Of a stretch of 24,114 bases of DNA, positions 1 to 5,420 are shown piece by piece. The notes under the pieces are model-generated. The model made no database searches. It saw nothing but the letters and a program-made list of their open reading frames with translations, and was not told the DNA's origin. Position numbers and translations under genes: made by a program. Within the stretch, counting starts at the first letter, position 1, and each line of letters opens with the position of its first letter. This stretch comes from a virus, in the IMG/VR virus record IMGVR_UViG_3300051212_000451, positions 1 to 24,114 of that record. The stretch is one strand, 5' to 3'.

Positions 1-36
1 GCTCTATGGGCTTCACAGCAATCATTTGAAGAGTAA
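1..36 (+). CDS. 3' end of a rightward gene (partial)
   Basis: Frame 1 is open from the window edge to a TAA at 34-36 and gives an 11-residue C-terminus (ALWASQQSFEE). It is followed 36 bases later by a hairpin with a T-run on the same strand, which fits the end of a rightward transcription unit. The product cannot be identified from so little sequence. It converges on the leftward gene ending at 515. Confidence 0.4.
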   Translation, partial: ALWASQQSFEE

Positions 37-71
37 GCCAAGACTTCTCCCTCCCCCCACTTTTTTCTATC

Positions 72-98
72 CTCTATTGGCCTTATAGAGCCTTTTTT
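72..98 (+). terminator. Rho-independent terminator
   Basis: CTCTAT (72-77) and ATAGAG (85-90) form a 6-bp stem with a 7-base loop, followed by CC and six Ts (93-98). The position just beyond the stop codon at 36 and the T-run on the + strand suit termination of the rightward gene entering the window. Confidence 0.6.
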
Positions 99-152
99 GT
101 GGAGTAAAGTGGAGTATTGTGGAGAATATTTACTACAGATATGTGAGTAAAT
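99..152. repeat. Three tandem 10-bp repeats plus an inverted repeat
   Basis: GTGGAGTAAA, GTGGAGTATT and GTGGAGAATA follow one another without spacing (99-128). They run into an inverted repeat in which ATTTACT is matched by AGTAAAT about 11 bases later (to about 152). Short direct repeats of one helical turn beside a palindrome in AT-rich DNA resemble iterons or an operator. Function is not shown. Confidence 0.55.
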
Positions 153-246
153 ACTACTGTTATATATAATTAGATATATGTATGTAATTGAGCCATTTCA
201 CATATTGAGACGTAATGTCCATTTGCTAGAATTTGCTACAATATTT

Positions 247-273
247 CAGGGATTTTGTCAATAGCCTCGTAAA
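247..273 (-). repeat. CAGG/CGTAAA intergenic element, copy 1
   Basis: CAGG at 247-250 and CGTAAA at 268-273 on the + strand, start-to-start 21 bp, followed by a TTTTGCCCTC tail shared with copy 2. Belongs to a nine-member family confined to gaps of the leftward region. Confidence 0.65.
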
Positions 274-404
274 TGGCATATTTTGCCCTCATTGTCAAGC
301 ATTTTTTCATAGAAAATTCTGACAAATTCTGGCTATATTATGCTAGATTTAATATACATTTTGATCTATATTAGATCTATTTTATTATATTTCCTACAAA
401 TTTT

Positions 405-431
405 CAGGGATTTTTTACATGCTGTCGTAAA
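405..431 (-). repeat. CAGG/CGTAAA intergenic element, copy 2
   Basis: CAGG at 405-408 and CGTAAA at 426-431, again 21 bp start to start. Flanks match copy 1 (CAGGGATTTT to the left, TTTTGCCCTC to the right). It lies next to two DnaA boxes. Confidence 0.65.
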
Positions 432-465
432 TGGAAAATTTTGCCCTCAAATTTGCCCACAAAAA

Positions 466-496
466 ATCCACAGGCTGTGGATAAACCTGTGGATAA
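466..496. promoter_or_regulatory. DnaA-box cluster
   Basis: TGTGGATAA, the reverse complement of the DnaA box TTATCCACA, occurs at 476-484 and 488-496. A perfect palindrome, ATCCACAG-G-CTGTGGAT (466-482), overlaps the first. Two consensus boxes 12 bp apart in AT-rich non-coding DNA could form an origin-like or DnaA-titrating site. No binding is demonstrated. Confidence 0.55.
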
Positions 497-514
497 TTTG
501 GGCTAGATTAGTTT

Positions 515-823
515 CTATTTGGGTATATTTATATTTTCCCAAACATATGTTTGTTTTAACTTATCTAACTTCTTAGATAATTCATATGCCAGGAATAGTC
601 CTTCTGATGAGGTATTAGATTCATATATACCAGAAGGAGTTAATTCGTCTTCATGCCGCCTGCCGCCCCATTTAATTAACTGAGCTACAAGCTCCATAAT
701 TCGGTCAGTTGTATAGTATGGTTGGTCAATTAAGTAGCGAGCCATAATAGCAGGGTTGAACCAGTGGTCTTCTGCTAGATTTGCTATATCTTGTGCTGTC
801 TTGATTTCGGGTGTCTTACTCAT
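515..823 (-). CDS. Hypothetical phage protein, 102 aa
   Basis: A soluble, mainly helical protein with no signal peptide or membrane segment and no family I recognise. It contains a run of histidine, arginine and glutamate residues (GGRRHEDE, about residues 53-60) and a lysine-rich C-terminal helix. An AAAGGCGG ribosome-binding site lies 6-8 bases before the ATG, and the promoter at 847-868 gives a very short leader. It is the last gene of the long leftward array, converging on the rightward gene that ends at 36. Confidence 0.7.
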   Translation of the reverse strand: MSKTPEIKTAQDIANLAEDHWFNPAIMARYLIDQPYYTTDRIMELVAQLIKWGGRRHEDELTPSGIYESNTSSEGLFLAYELSKKLDKLKQTYVWENINIPK

Positions 824-846
824 AGTCCGCCTTTCTTGAACCCTAG

Positions 847-868
847 ATTATATCATAGGGGGCTGACT
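847..868 (-). promoter_or_regulatory. Leftward promoter P1 (for 515-823)
   Basis: On the minus strand AGTCAG (863-868), 10 bp, then a perfect TATAAT (847-852) preceded by TGA (extended -10). One mismatch to the TGTCRG box. The box sits inside a GC-rich hairpin at 858-881. Confidence 0.65.
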
Positions 869-881
869 TCCGCCAGCCCCC
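858..881 (-). terminator. Hairpin overlapping promoter P1
   Basis: GGGGGCTG (858-865) and CAGCCCCC (874-881) form a perfect 8-bp GC-rich stem with an 8-base loop. It lies downstream of the Lsr2-like gene (stop at 925) on the minus strand. There is no strong T-run, so it could be an inefficient terminator or an RNA-stabilising hairpin. It overlaps the box of P1. Confidence 0.45.
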
Positions 882-924
882 ATTAGTATGTTCGCAATTT
901 ATCGATATGCGAGATCGACCTGTG

Positions 925-1077
925 TTACTTTTGGAGCTTTGCTGCAGGCTTTTCGGTAGCGAAGGTGACTCCAGCCTTCTCCGCCTCCTGAAGAGCTACC
1001 TTAGCAGCTCCAGAAAAGCGACCACGGGCACCAACTACGATTCCCTTGGACTTCAGATATTCTCTCTTTGTTTGCAT
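925..1077 (-). CDS. Minimal Lsr2-like DNA-binding protein, 50 aa
   Basis: The N-terminal half (REYLKSKGIVVGARGRF) resembles the C-terminal DNA-binding domain of the actinobacterial nucleoid protein Lsr2: a short helix, KG-I/V-V, then an RGR triplet (residues 18-20) of the kind that enters the AT-rich minor groove, then an alanine-rich helix. The Lsr2 N-terminal dimerisation domain is absent, so this is about half the usual length. An AAAGGA site sits 8 bases before the ATG. A rival GTG/ATG frame on the other strand (907-1107) is its shadow. By inference it could bind AT-rich phage or host DNA, perhaps competing with host Lsr2. Confidence 0.7.
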   Translation of the reverse strand: MQTKREYLKSKGIVVGARGRFSGAAKVALQEAEKAGVTFATEKPAAKLQK

Positions 1078-1113
1078 GTTATGGATCCTTTCATGATCAC
1101 TTGTTGAATGTAA

Positions 1114-1135
1114 ATTATATCAGCTATCCACGATT
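1114..1135 (-). promoter_or_regulatory. Leftward promoter for the Lsr2-like gene
   Basis: TATAAT (1114-1119, minus strand) preceded by TGA gives an extended -10. The upstream box is degenerate (AATCGT) compared with TGTCRG and overlaps a CAGG/CGTAAA element. The -10 lies about 37 bases before the ATG. Confidence 0.5.
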
Positions 1136-1155
1136 TTGTAAATAGCCCCCGTAAA
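1129..1155 (-). repeat. CAGG/CGTAAA intergenic element, copy 3
   Basis: CACG (one mismatch to CAGG) at 1129-1132 followed by ATTTT, and CGTAAA at 1150-1155, start-to-start 21 bp. A second CGTAAAA follows at about 1177. This copy overlaps the promoter of the Lsr2-like gene. Confidence 0.5.
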
Positions 1156-1197
1156 CCAGGCATTTCGCCCATTCGTCGTAAAACGGACATTTTGCCC

Positions 1198-1317
1198 CTA
1201 TTTATTTTTTTTAGAAAGCCCATCTTCAATTAGATTAGTTATAATCTGACGGGCATTTTGCTCATCGCCTGCCTCCAAAAGGAGGCGGGCTAGAGCCAGC
1301 TGCAGGTCGACACTCAC
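1198..1317 (-). CDS. Small helical protein, 39 aa
   Basis: A GTG start overlaps the TGA stop of the 28-aa gene (GTGA), with AGGGGA just upstream, so translation is probably coupled. The peptide is amphipathic and helical, with a leucine/alanine-rich first half (LQLALARLLLEAGDEQNA), followed by IITNLIEDGL and a KKNK tail. It resembles a short dimerisation or TPR-like helical hairpin, but I recognise no family. It is the last gene of the unit that begins at 3437. Confidence 0.5.
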   Translation of the reverse strand: MSVDLQLALARLLLEAGDEQNARQIITNLIEDGLSKKNK

Positions 1318-1400
1318 ATTATCCCCTGCTCATATAGATCCAACAGATTAGATATATAACTCCATGAGCCAATGCTATTTCTAATGGACTCATTCATCAT
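1314..1400 (-). CDS. Very small ORF, 28 aa
   Basis: Begins at ATGATG inside the last codons of the 126-aa gene (stop at 1390) and ends in a TGA that overlaps the next GTG start. The peptide contains polar and aromatic residues (SIGSWSYISNLLDLYEQG). Support rests on the unbroken chain of overlaps on both sides. It could also be a leader that passes ribosomes to the 39-aa gene. A competing 24-codon frame starts at the ATGA overlap. Confidence 0.35.
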   Translation of the reverse strand: MMNESIRNSIGSWSYISNLLDLYEQGIM

Positions 1401-1770
1401 CTTCTCCGTCATCCAACCAACCGTCGTCGTCTAATGCGACTAGGAAATCGTTATCAATCATCCAATCACGGATTACCTCTTCAATAATTTCTCCGCCATG
1501 GTCCATGTTGAGTCCCAGACTGTCTACATCCTCCCAGAACTTATCAAAGATTTGTTTTAACTCTGTGCCCTCTGCAATGACATAGTCATTGTATTCGGCA
1601 ATCTCCTTGTTGTCTTCATAGATGTTACGTAACACATCAAAGGCCCAGGTCCACATCAATGACGGGAAGACAGGCAAGGCTGATAACTGGTCAACAATCT
1701 TGTTTAATTCATTATAAACGTTGTCCCTACGTTCTAGATCTGTAGGTAGTTCAACTTCCTTAATTGCCAT
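1390..1770 (-). CDS. Acidic hypothetical protein, 126 aa
   Basis: The start at 1770 is chosen because a strong AAGGAGG lies 7 bases upstream; an in-frame ATG 13 codons earlier has none. It overlaps the end of the preceding gene by 11 bases. The protein is strongly acidic, above all in the last 20 residues (clusters of D and E with two W), and predicted helical throughout. Acidic tails of this kind occur in DNA-mimic and protein-partner proteins of phages, but no family is recognised and no function is assigned. Confidence 0.7.
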   Translation of the reverse strand: MAIKEVELPTDLERRDNVYNELNKIVDQLSALPVFPSLMWTWAFDVLRNIYEDNKEIAEYNDYVIAEGTELKQIFDKFWEDVDSLGLNMDHGGEIIEEVIRDWMIDNDFLVALDDDGWLDDGEDDE

Positions 1771-2047
1771 TCTTTGCCTCCTTATCAGCAATTGCAAATG
1801 ATAGGTCATATGTAAGGCTGTATAGGTTTGCTAGAGCGTCTGTATAGCCTTCCCAGTACTTCCGCTCCATGGATTCCATAGCGTCGCTATAGTCATTCTC
1901 TTCCTCAATCTCCTGAGCCATTTGCAGTTCTGCTTCAGCCTCCAGCATTTTGATTTTGAGTTCTCCGTGCATGATATCAATGCCGCTAACACCAAGGTTA
2001 ACGAGTTTATGTAGACGTGGGTCTAGTTCAGTTGCTGTTATATTCAT
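1760..2047 (-). CDS. Hypothetical helical protein, 95 aa
   Basis: The ATG overlaps the preceding stop (ATGA at 2044-2047). The middle of the protein (about residues 28-68) is a charged helix rich in E, M, A and Q, likely coiled coil, followed by an aromatic-rich segment (YWEGYTDALANLYSLTYDL). No membrane segment or catalytic motif is visible. It is part of a tightly coupled chain of small helical proteins between 3437 and 1198. Confidence 0.7.
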   Translation of the reverse strand: MNITATELDPRLHKLVNLGVSGIDIMHGELKIKMLEAEAELQMAQEIEEENDYSDAMESMERKYWEGYTDALANLYSLTYDLSFAIADKEAKNGN

Positions 2048-2268
2048 GAGCCCATTATATCCTCTACCACTGACAAAATGTGGCGGGTAGCAATGGACTG
2101 TCCTGATATATAGTTATACTCATAATCTAATTCTTTACAAGCCTTAGATTCAGGGTCAAGTTCTTCCATTTCCTGAGATATATTCTCTAGGTCCTGTTCC
2201 AAACTAATTATATGTAGTTTGATATATTCTTTTAGTTGACCAGTTCTATTAATATATTCTGATTCCAT
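2044..2268 (-). CDS. Coiled-coil protein, 74 aa
   Basis: The ATG shares bases with the preceding TAA (TAATG). Residues about 10-45 form a glutamate- and leucine-rich helix with heptad-like spacing, followed by a YNYISGQSIATRHIL segment. Sequence and size suggest an oligomerising small protein. No known family is recognised. Confidence 0.7.
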   Translation of the reverse strand: MESEYINRTGQLKEYIKLHIISLEQDLENISQEMEELDPESKACKELDYEYNYISGQSIATRHILSVVEDIMGS

Positions 2269-2432
2269 TATATTCGTCCTTCCTCTAATAGCCCGTCAAG
2301 AAAGTTCCATACATTTACTAGCCCGTCAACTAATTCCTGACTGTACTTGCCGTCTCTAATAAAAACGGCGGCTTCAAGAACTTGTCCTGCCATAATATCT
2401 ACATCTTGTTCTGTATATCCCATTAGGCTCAT
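2268..2432 (-). CDS. Small hypothetical protein, 54 aa
   Basis: The start overlaps the stop of the 78-aa gene (ATGA at 2429-2432) and the stop overlaps the next start (TAATG at 2266-2270), so the gene fills its slot exactly. The protein is acidic and helical (TEQDVDIMAGQVLEA, then LVDGLVNVWNFLDGLLEEG) and contains no cysteine. The function is unknown. Exact coupling on both sides is the main support. Confidence 0.65.
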   Translation of the reverse strand: MSLMGYTEQDVDIMAGQVLEAAVFIRDGKYSQELVDGLVNVWNFLDGLLEEGRI

Positions 2433-2665
2433 GCTTCTTCATCCCATTCTAAATAATATTGGTCTTCAGGTTTCAAATCATAAAATAGATTAAATCTACC
2501 TTTGATATAGTTATCATTGGACATTTCTGCAAATCTATAATCTGCATACATCTGACCTTCATCTAAATTAGATTGAACCCAATCTTCAACTAACTGTTCG
2601 CCAATCTCTTGATAGATTGCATCTATAACCATTTGGTTTTCATTTTCTAGAAATGATTCAGCCAT
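2429..2665 (-). CDS. Acidic hypothetical protein, 78 aa
   Basis: Overlaps the end of the preceding 259-aa gene by 8 bases. It is acidic and aromatic-rich, with a predicted helical first half (ENQMVIDAIYQEIGEQLVEDW) and a C-terminal tyrosine-rich part. No signal peptide, membrane helix or metal motif is visible. No family is recognised. Confidence 0.7.
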   Translation of the reverse strand: MAESFLENENQMVIDAIYQEIGEQLVEDWVQSNLDEGQMYADYRFAEMSNDNYIKGRFNLFYDLKPEDQYYLEWDEEA

Positions 2666-3437
2666 TTATTTGCTCCATTCTGTAATCAGGGACATGCTCG
2701 GAATCCAAGTATATCTTATGGGTCTGACATTCTTTGACACAATCAAGGTCTGCCTCCCCCATATAATTACAAGATGAACATATCTCACCACAATCATTCT
2801 CACAGTATTCCATTGTGTTTATTTCATCACAATCTCTGCATTTATTATCGTATTCTTCTAGTTCTGTTACATTGCCACGAAGAATCTCATATTCCCCACC
2901 CCAACCTGTTTCTTCTTCAAATGATAAAGTAAGTAAGGAGTTAGGAATAAGTAATGATAGTTTAGTTAGAATAGTTACAGCAGGAGACCATGCAGTATTA
3001 TACTTATATACAAGCCATTGGTCCTCGCCTTTAGATGTGTGTTCTAGTAATTCTGTTTCAGGCCATTCGTCACCGTCACGAACAGCAACATCCCATTTGG
3101 TTCCCCAATTAGATGTATTCCAGTTATACCAATCCTTTTGAGTTTTGGCATGTGCAATTTCTTTAGCAAACCATTCAGGGTCTTGTGGGTCAATTCCTAG
3201 ACGACTAGGTTGCTGAACATATTCTTCCATGGTAATACCCTCTTCAAGTGGAGAGTGGATATTCCAGAATGCAAAGACAGGGGCGGAATAATGAGTTTCA
3301 GATACTTCCATCTCCATAGTCTTAGAATTCCAAGAATCATGTAATACAGTAAATGGCTTATTTAGCCTATCTTTGATATAATCGATTTCTGACTTTGGAC
3401 CTTGTATGGTCAAAGTGTTATATACCCAGTTTGGCAT
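2658..3437 (-). CDS. DUF1281/YubB-like protein with C-terminal cysteine-rich domain, 259 aa
   Basis: The first residues (MPNWVYNTLTIQG) match the opening of DUF1281/YubB ferredoxin-like proteins, common on plasmids and phages and of unknown biochemical role. The middle part contains NWGTKWD and EETGWGGEYE, also typical of that family. From about residue 200 there is a cysteine-rich tail with CxxC pairs (CRDCDE, CENDCGEICSSC, CVKEC) that could hold one or two zincs. A TTG 10 codons upstream lies on the promoter -10, so the ATG behind GAAAGGA is chosen. It is the first gene of the unit that runs to 1198. Confidence 0.75.
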   Translation of the reverse strand: MPNWVYNTLTIQGPKSEIDYIKDRLNKPFTVLHDSWNSKTMEMEVSETHYSAPVFAFWNIHSPLEEGITMEEYVQQPSRLGIDPQDPEWFAKEIAHAKTQKDWYNWNTSNWGTKWDVAVRDGDEWPETELLEHTSKGEDQWLVYKYNTAWSPAVTILTKLSLLIPNSLLTLSFEEETGWGGEYEILRGNVTELEEYDNKCRDCDEINTMEYCENDCGEICSSCNYMGEADLDCVKECQTHKIYLDSEHVPDYRMEQING

Positions 3438-3466
3438 TTTATATCCTTTCGTTTGGTTGGAAACCA

Positions 3467-3488
3467 ATTATATAACGGACCACTGACA
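3467..3488 (-). promoter_or_regulatory. Leftward promoter P2 (for 3437-1198)
   Basis: TGTCAG (3483-3488), 10 bp, TATAAT (3467-3472) on the minus strand. The box is extended to TGTCAGTGG. The leader is about 25 bases and includes AACGAAAGGA. Confidence 0.75.
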
Positions 3489-3531
3489 TTTGTCTATATG
3501 ATGTGTCTCACATCCAGCTTGATCAAATTTC

Positions 3532-3557
3532 CAGGGATTTTACTTGACTTCCGTAAA
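3532..3557 (-). repeat. CAGG/CGTAAA intergenic element, copy 4
   Basis: CAGGGATTTT begins at 3532 and CGTAAA is at 3552-3557, start-to-start 20 bp (the other copies are 21). Located upstream of promoter P2. Confidence 0.6.
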
Positions 3558-3597
3558 CAGAATATGATACCCTCAATCTTTTGCGGGCAAAGAAGAA

Positions 3598-3744
3598 CCC
3601 CTCCCCGTGCACGGATGCACAAAGGAGGGGCTGTAATAAAGGCTGCTAAATCCACCAACGAAAGGAAAAGGATTTGCCTTACTTAGCGACTGGGAAGAAA
3701 TTCCTATTAGCCGCACCCTTGATGAATAGGTCCCCCTGGACCTA
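3598..3744. ncRNA. Candidate structured RNA of four hairpins
   Basis: Four stems follow one another. CCCCTCC/GGAGGGG (3598-3630) encloses GTGCA-CGGA-TGCAC. AAATCC/GGATTT (3648-3675) is closed outside by GGC/GCC. GGAA-GAAA-TTCC (3693-3704) carries a GNRA loop on the + strand. TAGGTCC-CCCT-GGACCTA (3727-3744) is a perfect 7-bp stem. The minus strand shows TTCTTC after the first stem, so that hairpin may simply terminate the unit that ends at 3751. The strand and any independent RNA are uncertain. Confidence 0.35.
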
Positions 3745-3750
3745 CTCATA

Positions 3751-4116
3751 TTATACCATAATTAGTTGACTGTATTTTGTACAGAAATCGACTAGTGACA
3801 TGGAGAAGACTTTTGTTTTTAAATCTTCTTCATACAATGTAAACGTTTGGTTACGCCAATCGATTACAGGGACCTTATGCTCGTTGTCGCCAATCTCATT
3901 TACATGTAGACCCCATCCAAGTTCCTGGTTCCAGTCTTCACCTACCAAATGACTAATTGCGATACGTGTTGCATATGATTCGTCGGTCCACCTTGGCCGT
4001 GCTGCAGTGACAGCGTCTGCCAATTTCTCAAGCATGCCATGGCCTGCCCAGTGCCCGTACAAAAACACTACATTCTCATTGGACTGTCTAAATCCAAAGT
4101 TTGCTCTATCTCCCAT
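3751..4116 (-). CDS. Conserved phage hypothetical protein, 121 aa
   Basis: It opens with MGDRANFGFRQ and continues with VVFLYGHWAG, a combination I associate with a conserved protein family of actinobacterial and other phages that has no established function. A DWNQELGWGLHV segment follows in mid-protein. It is compact and globular, with no membrane segment. AAGGCGG precedes the ATG and the gene starts one base after the stop of its neighbour. It is the last coding unit of the transcript from promoter P3. Confidence 0.75.
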   Translation of the reverse strand: MGDRANFGFRQSNENVVFLYGHWAGHGMLEKLADAVTAARPRWTDESYATRIAISHLVGEDWNQELGWGLHVNEIGDNEHKVPVIDWRNQTFTLYEEDLKTKVFSMSLVDFCTKYSQLIMV

Positions 4117-4117
4117 T

Positions 4118-4327
4118 TTATTCCGCCTTTTCTAGTTCAGGGACCGCTTCTTCTACACGGTCCAATTCTATTACCTCATAGGCCTTGCTGTCAAGTGCCT
4201 CTTTATTCTTTGCGTAGTGGTGGCCACAAAAAGCTAGCTCACCTTCTATTAGTTTAACTAAGAATTTAGCTTGAGCTGAGCTGCATTGATCGCAGCCAAT
4301 CCATTTGTTTAGATCCTCAGAGGTCAT
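4118..4327 (-). CDS. DUF7455-like zinc protein, 69 aa
   Basis: Shows the pattern CDQC-SSAQA ... LAFCGHHY: a CxxC pair followed about 20 residues later by a Cys-Gly-His-His, as in the small DUF7455 proteins of actinobacteria and their phages. The four residues probably hold one zinc. The ATG at 4327 is preferred to a TTG five codons upstream because it overlaps the preceding stop by 11 bases and has GGTGG in front. The role is unknown. The family link supports an actinobacterial host. Confidence 0.7.
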   Translation of the reverse strand: MTSEDLNKWIGCDQCSSAQAKFLVKLIEGELAFCGHHYAKNKEALDSKAYEVIELDRVEEAVPELEKAE

Positions 4328-4472
4328 AATCCACCGTGCCAAATTCTATGCGGTCAGCAATGTCATCATAGACCTGCCCGTCATCAGAACTCTCAGCCCA
4401 TTGGCGAATATTAGCAATGATAACTTCACGAGCAAATGTCACGCCGTCTTGGAATCCCTCTTGATAATCCAT
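4317..4472 (-). CDS. Small hypothetical protein, 51 aa
   Basis: Starts one base after the stop of the 70-aa gene, with AGGAG 7 bases upstream, and overlaps the next gene by 11 bases. It begins with YQEGFQDGVTFAREVI, a pattern common in small phage proteins, and ends in an acidic segment (SSDDGQVYDDIAD). The coupling and good ribosome-binding site support it. No function is assigned. Confidence 0.65.
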   Translation of the reverse strand: MDYQEGFQDGVTFAREVIIANIRQWAESSDDGQVYDDIADRIEFGTVDYDL

Positions 4473-4473
4473 T

Positions 4474-4686
4474 TTAACTCCTAGTGTATCCTGTTTCTAT
4501 TGCATCTGCTGTATAAGTTTCTTTTAGATTAAACTTATCACGAATGCGACTTACTTTCTCAATACTACCAGTTCCAATGTTGAAAGTCAATGGCGGCATG
4601 AATTCAGGGTCAAGTCCAGAAATTTGTGCTTCCCAATAGGCCATCTCAAGAGACAGCCTATCAGGAGCGGTAAGTTCAAAGTACAT
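4474..4686 (-). CDS. Hypothetical protein, 70 aa
   Basis: The ATG overlaps the previous TAA (TAATG at 4684-4688). The protein has a helical N-terminus (SLEMAYWEAQISGLDPEF) and a small mixed C-terminal part, with no cysteine, signal or membrane helix. It is the second gene of the five-gene unit from promoter P3. No family is recognised. Confidence 0.7.
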   Translation of the reverse strand: MYFELTAPDRLSLEMAYWEAQISGLDPEFMPPLTFNIGTGSIEKVSRIRDKFNLKETYTADAIETGYTRS

Positions 4687-5141
4687 TAGAACTCGATATC
4701 CGCATCTTCAACATCAAATGAATCTACGATTACATCTCCGTTGTATGCATCTAGCGTGAGCACATCTTGTGCAAAGTAACGAGCATCAAAGTCTTCAACC
4801 TCTTCAAGAGGGCAGTCATAGCGCAACTCGAATGTCATTGTTCCTTTGATTACAATTTCCTGCTTTGGCTCATGGTCTAGGATTTCGCAAAGTTCTGCAA
4901 GAATAGTTTCTTTATCTGTATTTGGGTTGTACCAACTTTCTACAGATAGGTTATCTATAATCTTGCTAATTGTTCCCTGCGAACGAGACAAAAAGTCTTC
5001 TAGGTTCTTGATACGCTCCAATTTATATTCAAGGTCATTAACCTTGATGATTGGAAATGTAACAACTCCGTCAGTAATATCCTTATATTGAACAAGGTTA
5101 TTAGCATTGTAGGTCGTTGGGACCTCGATAGTGTTTTCCAT
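4686..5141 (-). CDS. Hypothetical protein, 151 aa
   Basis: The start at 5141 follows GAAAGGA by five bases; the open frame extends 18 codons further, but through the promoter and leader. The protein has a central helical segment (LERIKNLEDFLSRSQGTISKIIDNL), then a beta-rich acidic part (KGTMTFELRYD ... DSFDVEDADIEF). First gene of the unit 5141-3751 and probably cytosolic. No recognised family. Confidence 0.7.
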   Translation of the reverse strand: MENTIEVPTTYNANNLVQYKDITDGVVTFPIIKVNDLEYKLERIKNLEDFLSRSQGTISKIIDNLSVESWYNPNTDKETILAELCEILDHEPKQEIVIKGTMTFELRYDCPLEEVEDFDARYFAQDVLTLDAYNGDVIVDSFDVEDADIEF

Positions 5142-5172
5142 TGTGTTCCTTTCATTTGTTGTCATGGCGAGA

Positions 5173-5194
5173 ATTATACACCCCTGGACTGACA
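5173..5194 (-). promoter_or_regulatory. Leftward promoter P3 (for 5141-3751)
   Basis: TGTCAG (5189-5194), 10 bp, TATAAT (5173-5178) on the minus strand. A Crp-type palindrome is centred 59 bp upstream of the -10 centre. Confidence 0.75.
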
Positions 5195-5210
5195 AATATC
5201 AAGGGGATTC

Positions 5211-5237
5211 CAGGATTTTTTTTACATGTGCCGTAAA
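5211..5237 (-). repeat. CAGG/CGTAAA intergenic element, copy 5
   Basis: CAGG at 5211-5214, CGTAAA at 5232-5237, start-to-start 21 bp. Its right half-site lies inside the Crp-like palindrome at 5227-5242. Confidence 0.65.
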
Positions 5238-5242
5238 TCACA
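5227..5242. promoter_or_regulatory. Crp/GlxR-like site upstream of P3
   Basis: TGTGC-CGTAAA-TCACA, 9 of 10 matches to TGTGA-N6-TCACA. Its centre is 59 bp from the -10 centre of P3. Confidence 0.45.
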
Positions 5243-5298
5243 AAAGCTGCCTTCACGTATGGGGGCGTCTCACATATTGATATTGCTATCTCATATTG

Positions 5299-5371
5299 CG
5301 ATTCGTACGGGATTTGAACCCGTGATCTCTACCGTGACAGGGTAGCGCTTTAACCACTAAGCTAACGAACC
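5299..5371 (-). tRNA. tRNA-Asp (GTC)
   Basis: The minus strand folds into a full cloverleaf. The acceptor arm is GGTTCGT/ACGAATC with one G-U pair. The D arm contains AGTGGTTAAAGC. The anticodon arm is CTACC-CTGTCAC-GGTAG with GTC at positions 34-36. The T arm is ACGGG-TTCAAAT-CCCGT. The base after the acceptor is G, the expected Asp discriminator. CCA is not encoded. It lies between the DUF932 gene and promoter P3, so it is probably cut from the transcript of promoter P4. Confidence 0.93.
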
Positions 5372-5420
5372 AAATAAAAGTGGAGCAGTTTAAAGACTTG
5401 CTCAGGTCTATTGCGTTTAA

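Larger units (their letters stand above)
37..514. other. Non-coding AT-rich intergenic region
   Basis: No convincing gene on either strand. It holds, in order, a terminator, tandem 10-bp repeats with an inverted repeat, very AT-rich DNA, two copies of the CAGG/CGTAAA element (247-273 and 405-431) and a pair of consensus DnaA boxes (466-496). A short open frame at 340-576 on the + strand lacks a ribosome-binding site and runs through these repeats, so it is not called. Confidence 0.6.

Noticed and set aside
907-1107. 66-codon rightward frame
   Set aside because: It lies antisense to the Lsr2-like gene, has no ribosome-binding site and unnatural composition. The leftward frame has promoter, ribosome-binding site and family resemblance.
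3500-3514. GATGTG-TCT-CACATC dyad upstream of P2 as a further Crp site
   Set aside because: The spacing between the half-sites is 3 rather than the 8 needed between TGTG and CACA. It may be a different operator.
2815-3686. Rightward frames of 108 and 94 codons
   Set aside because: They are antisense to the DUF1281-like gene or run across promoter P2, repeat copy 4 and hairpins, and have no ribosome-binding site.
3573-3749. 58-codon leftward frame after the 121-aa gene
   Set aside because: Serine/arginine-rich composition and overlap with three hairpins. Reading past the TAA of the 121-aa gene in the same frame meets a TAG and then a protein-like 17-residue stretch (DLFIKGAANRNFFPVAK), but there is no start codon and readthrough of two stops is unlikely.
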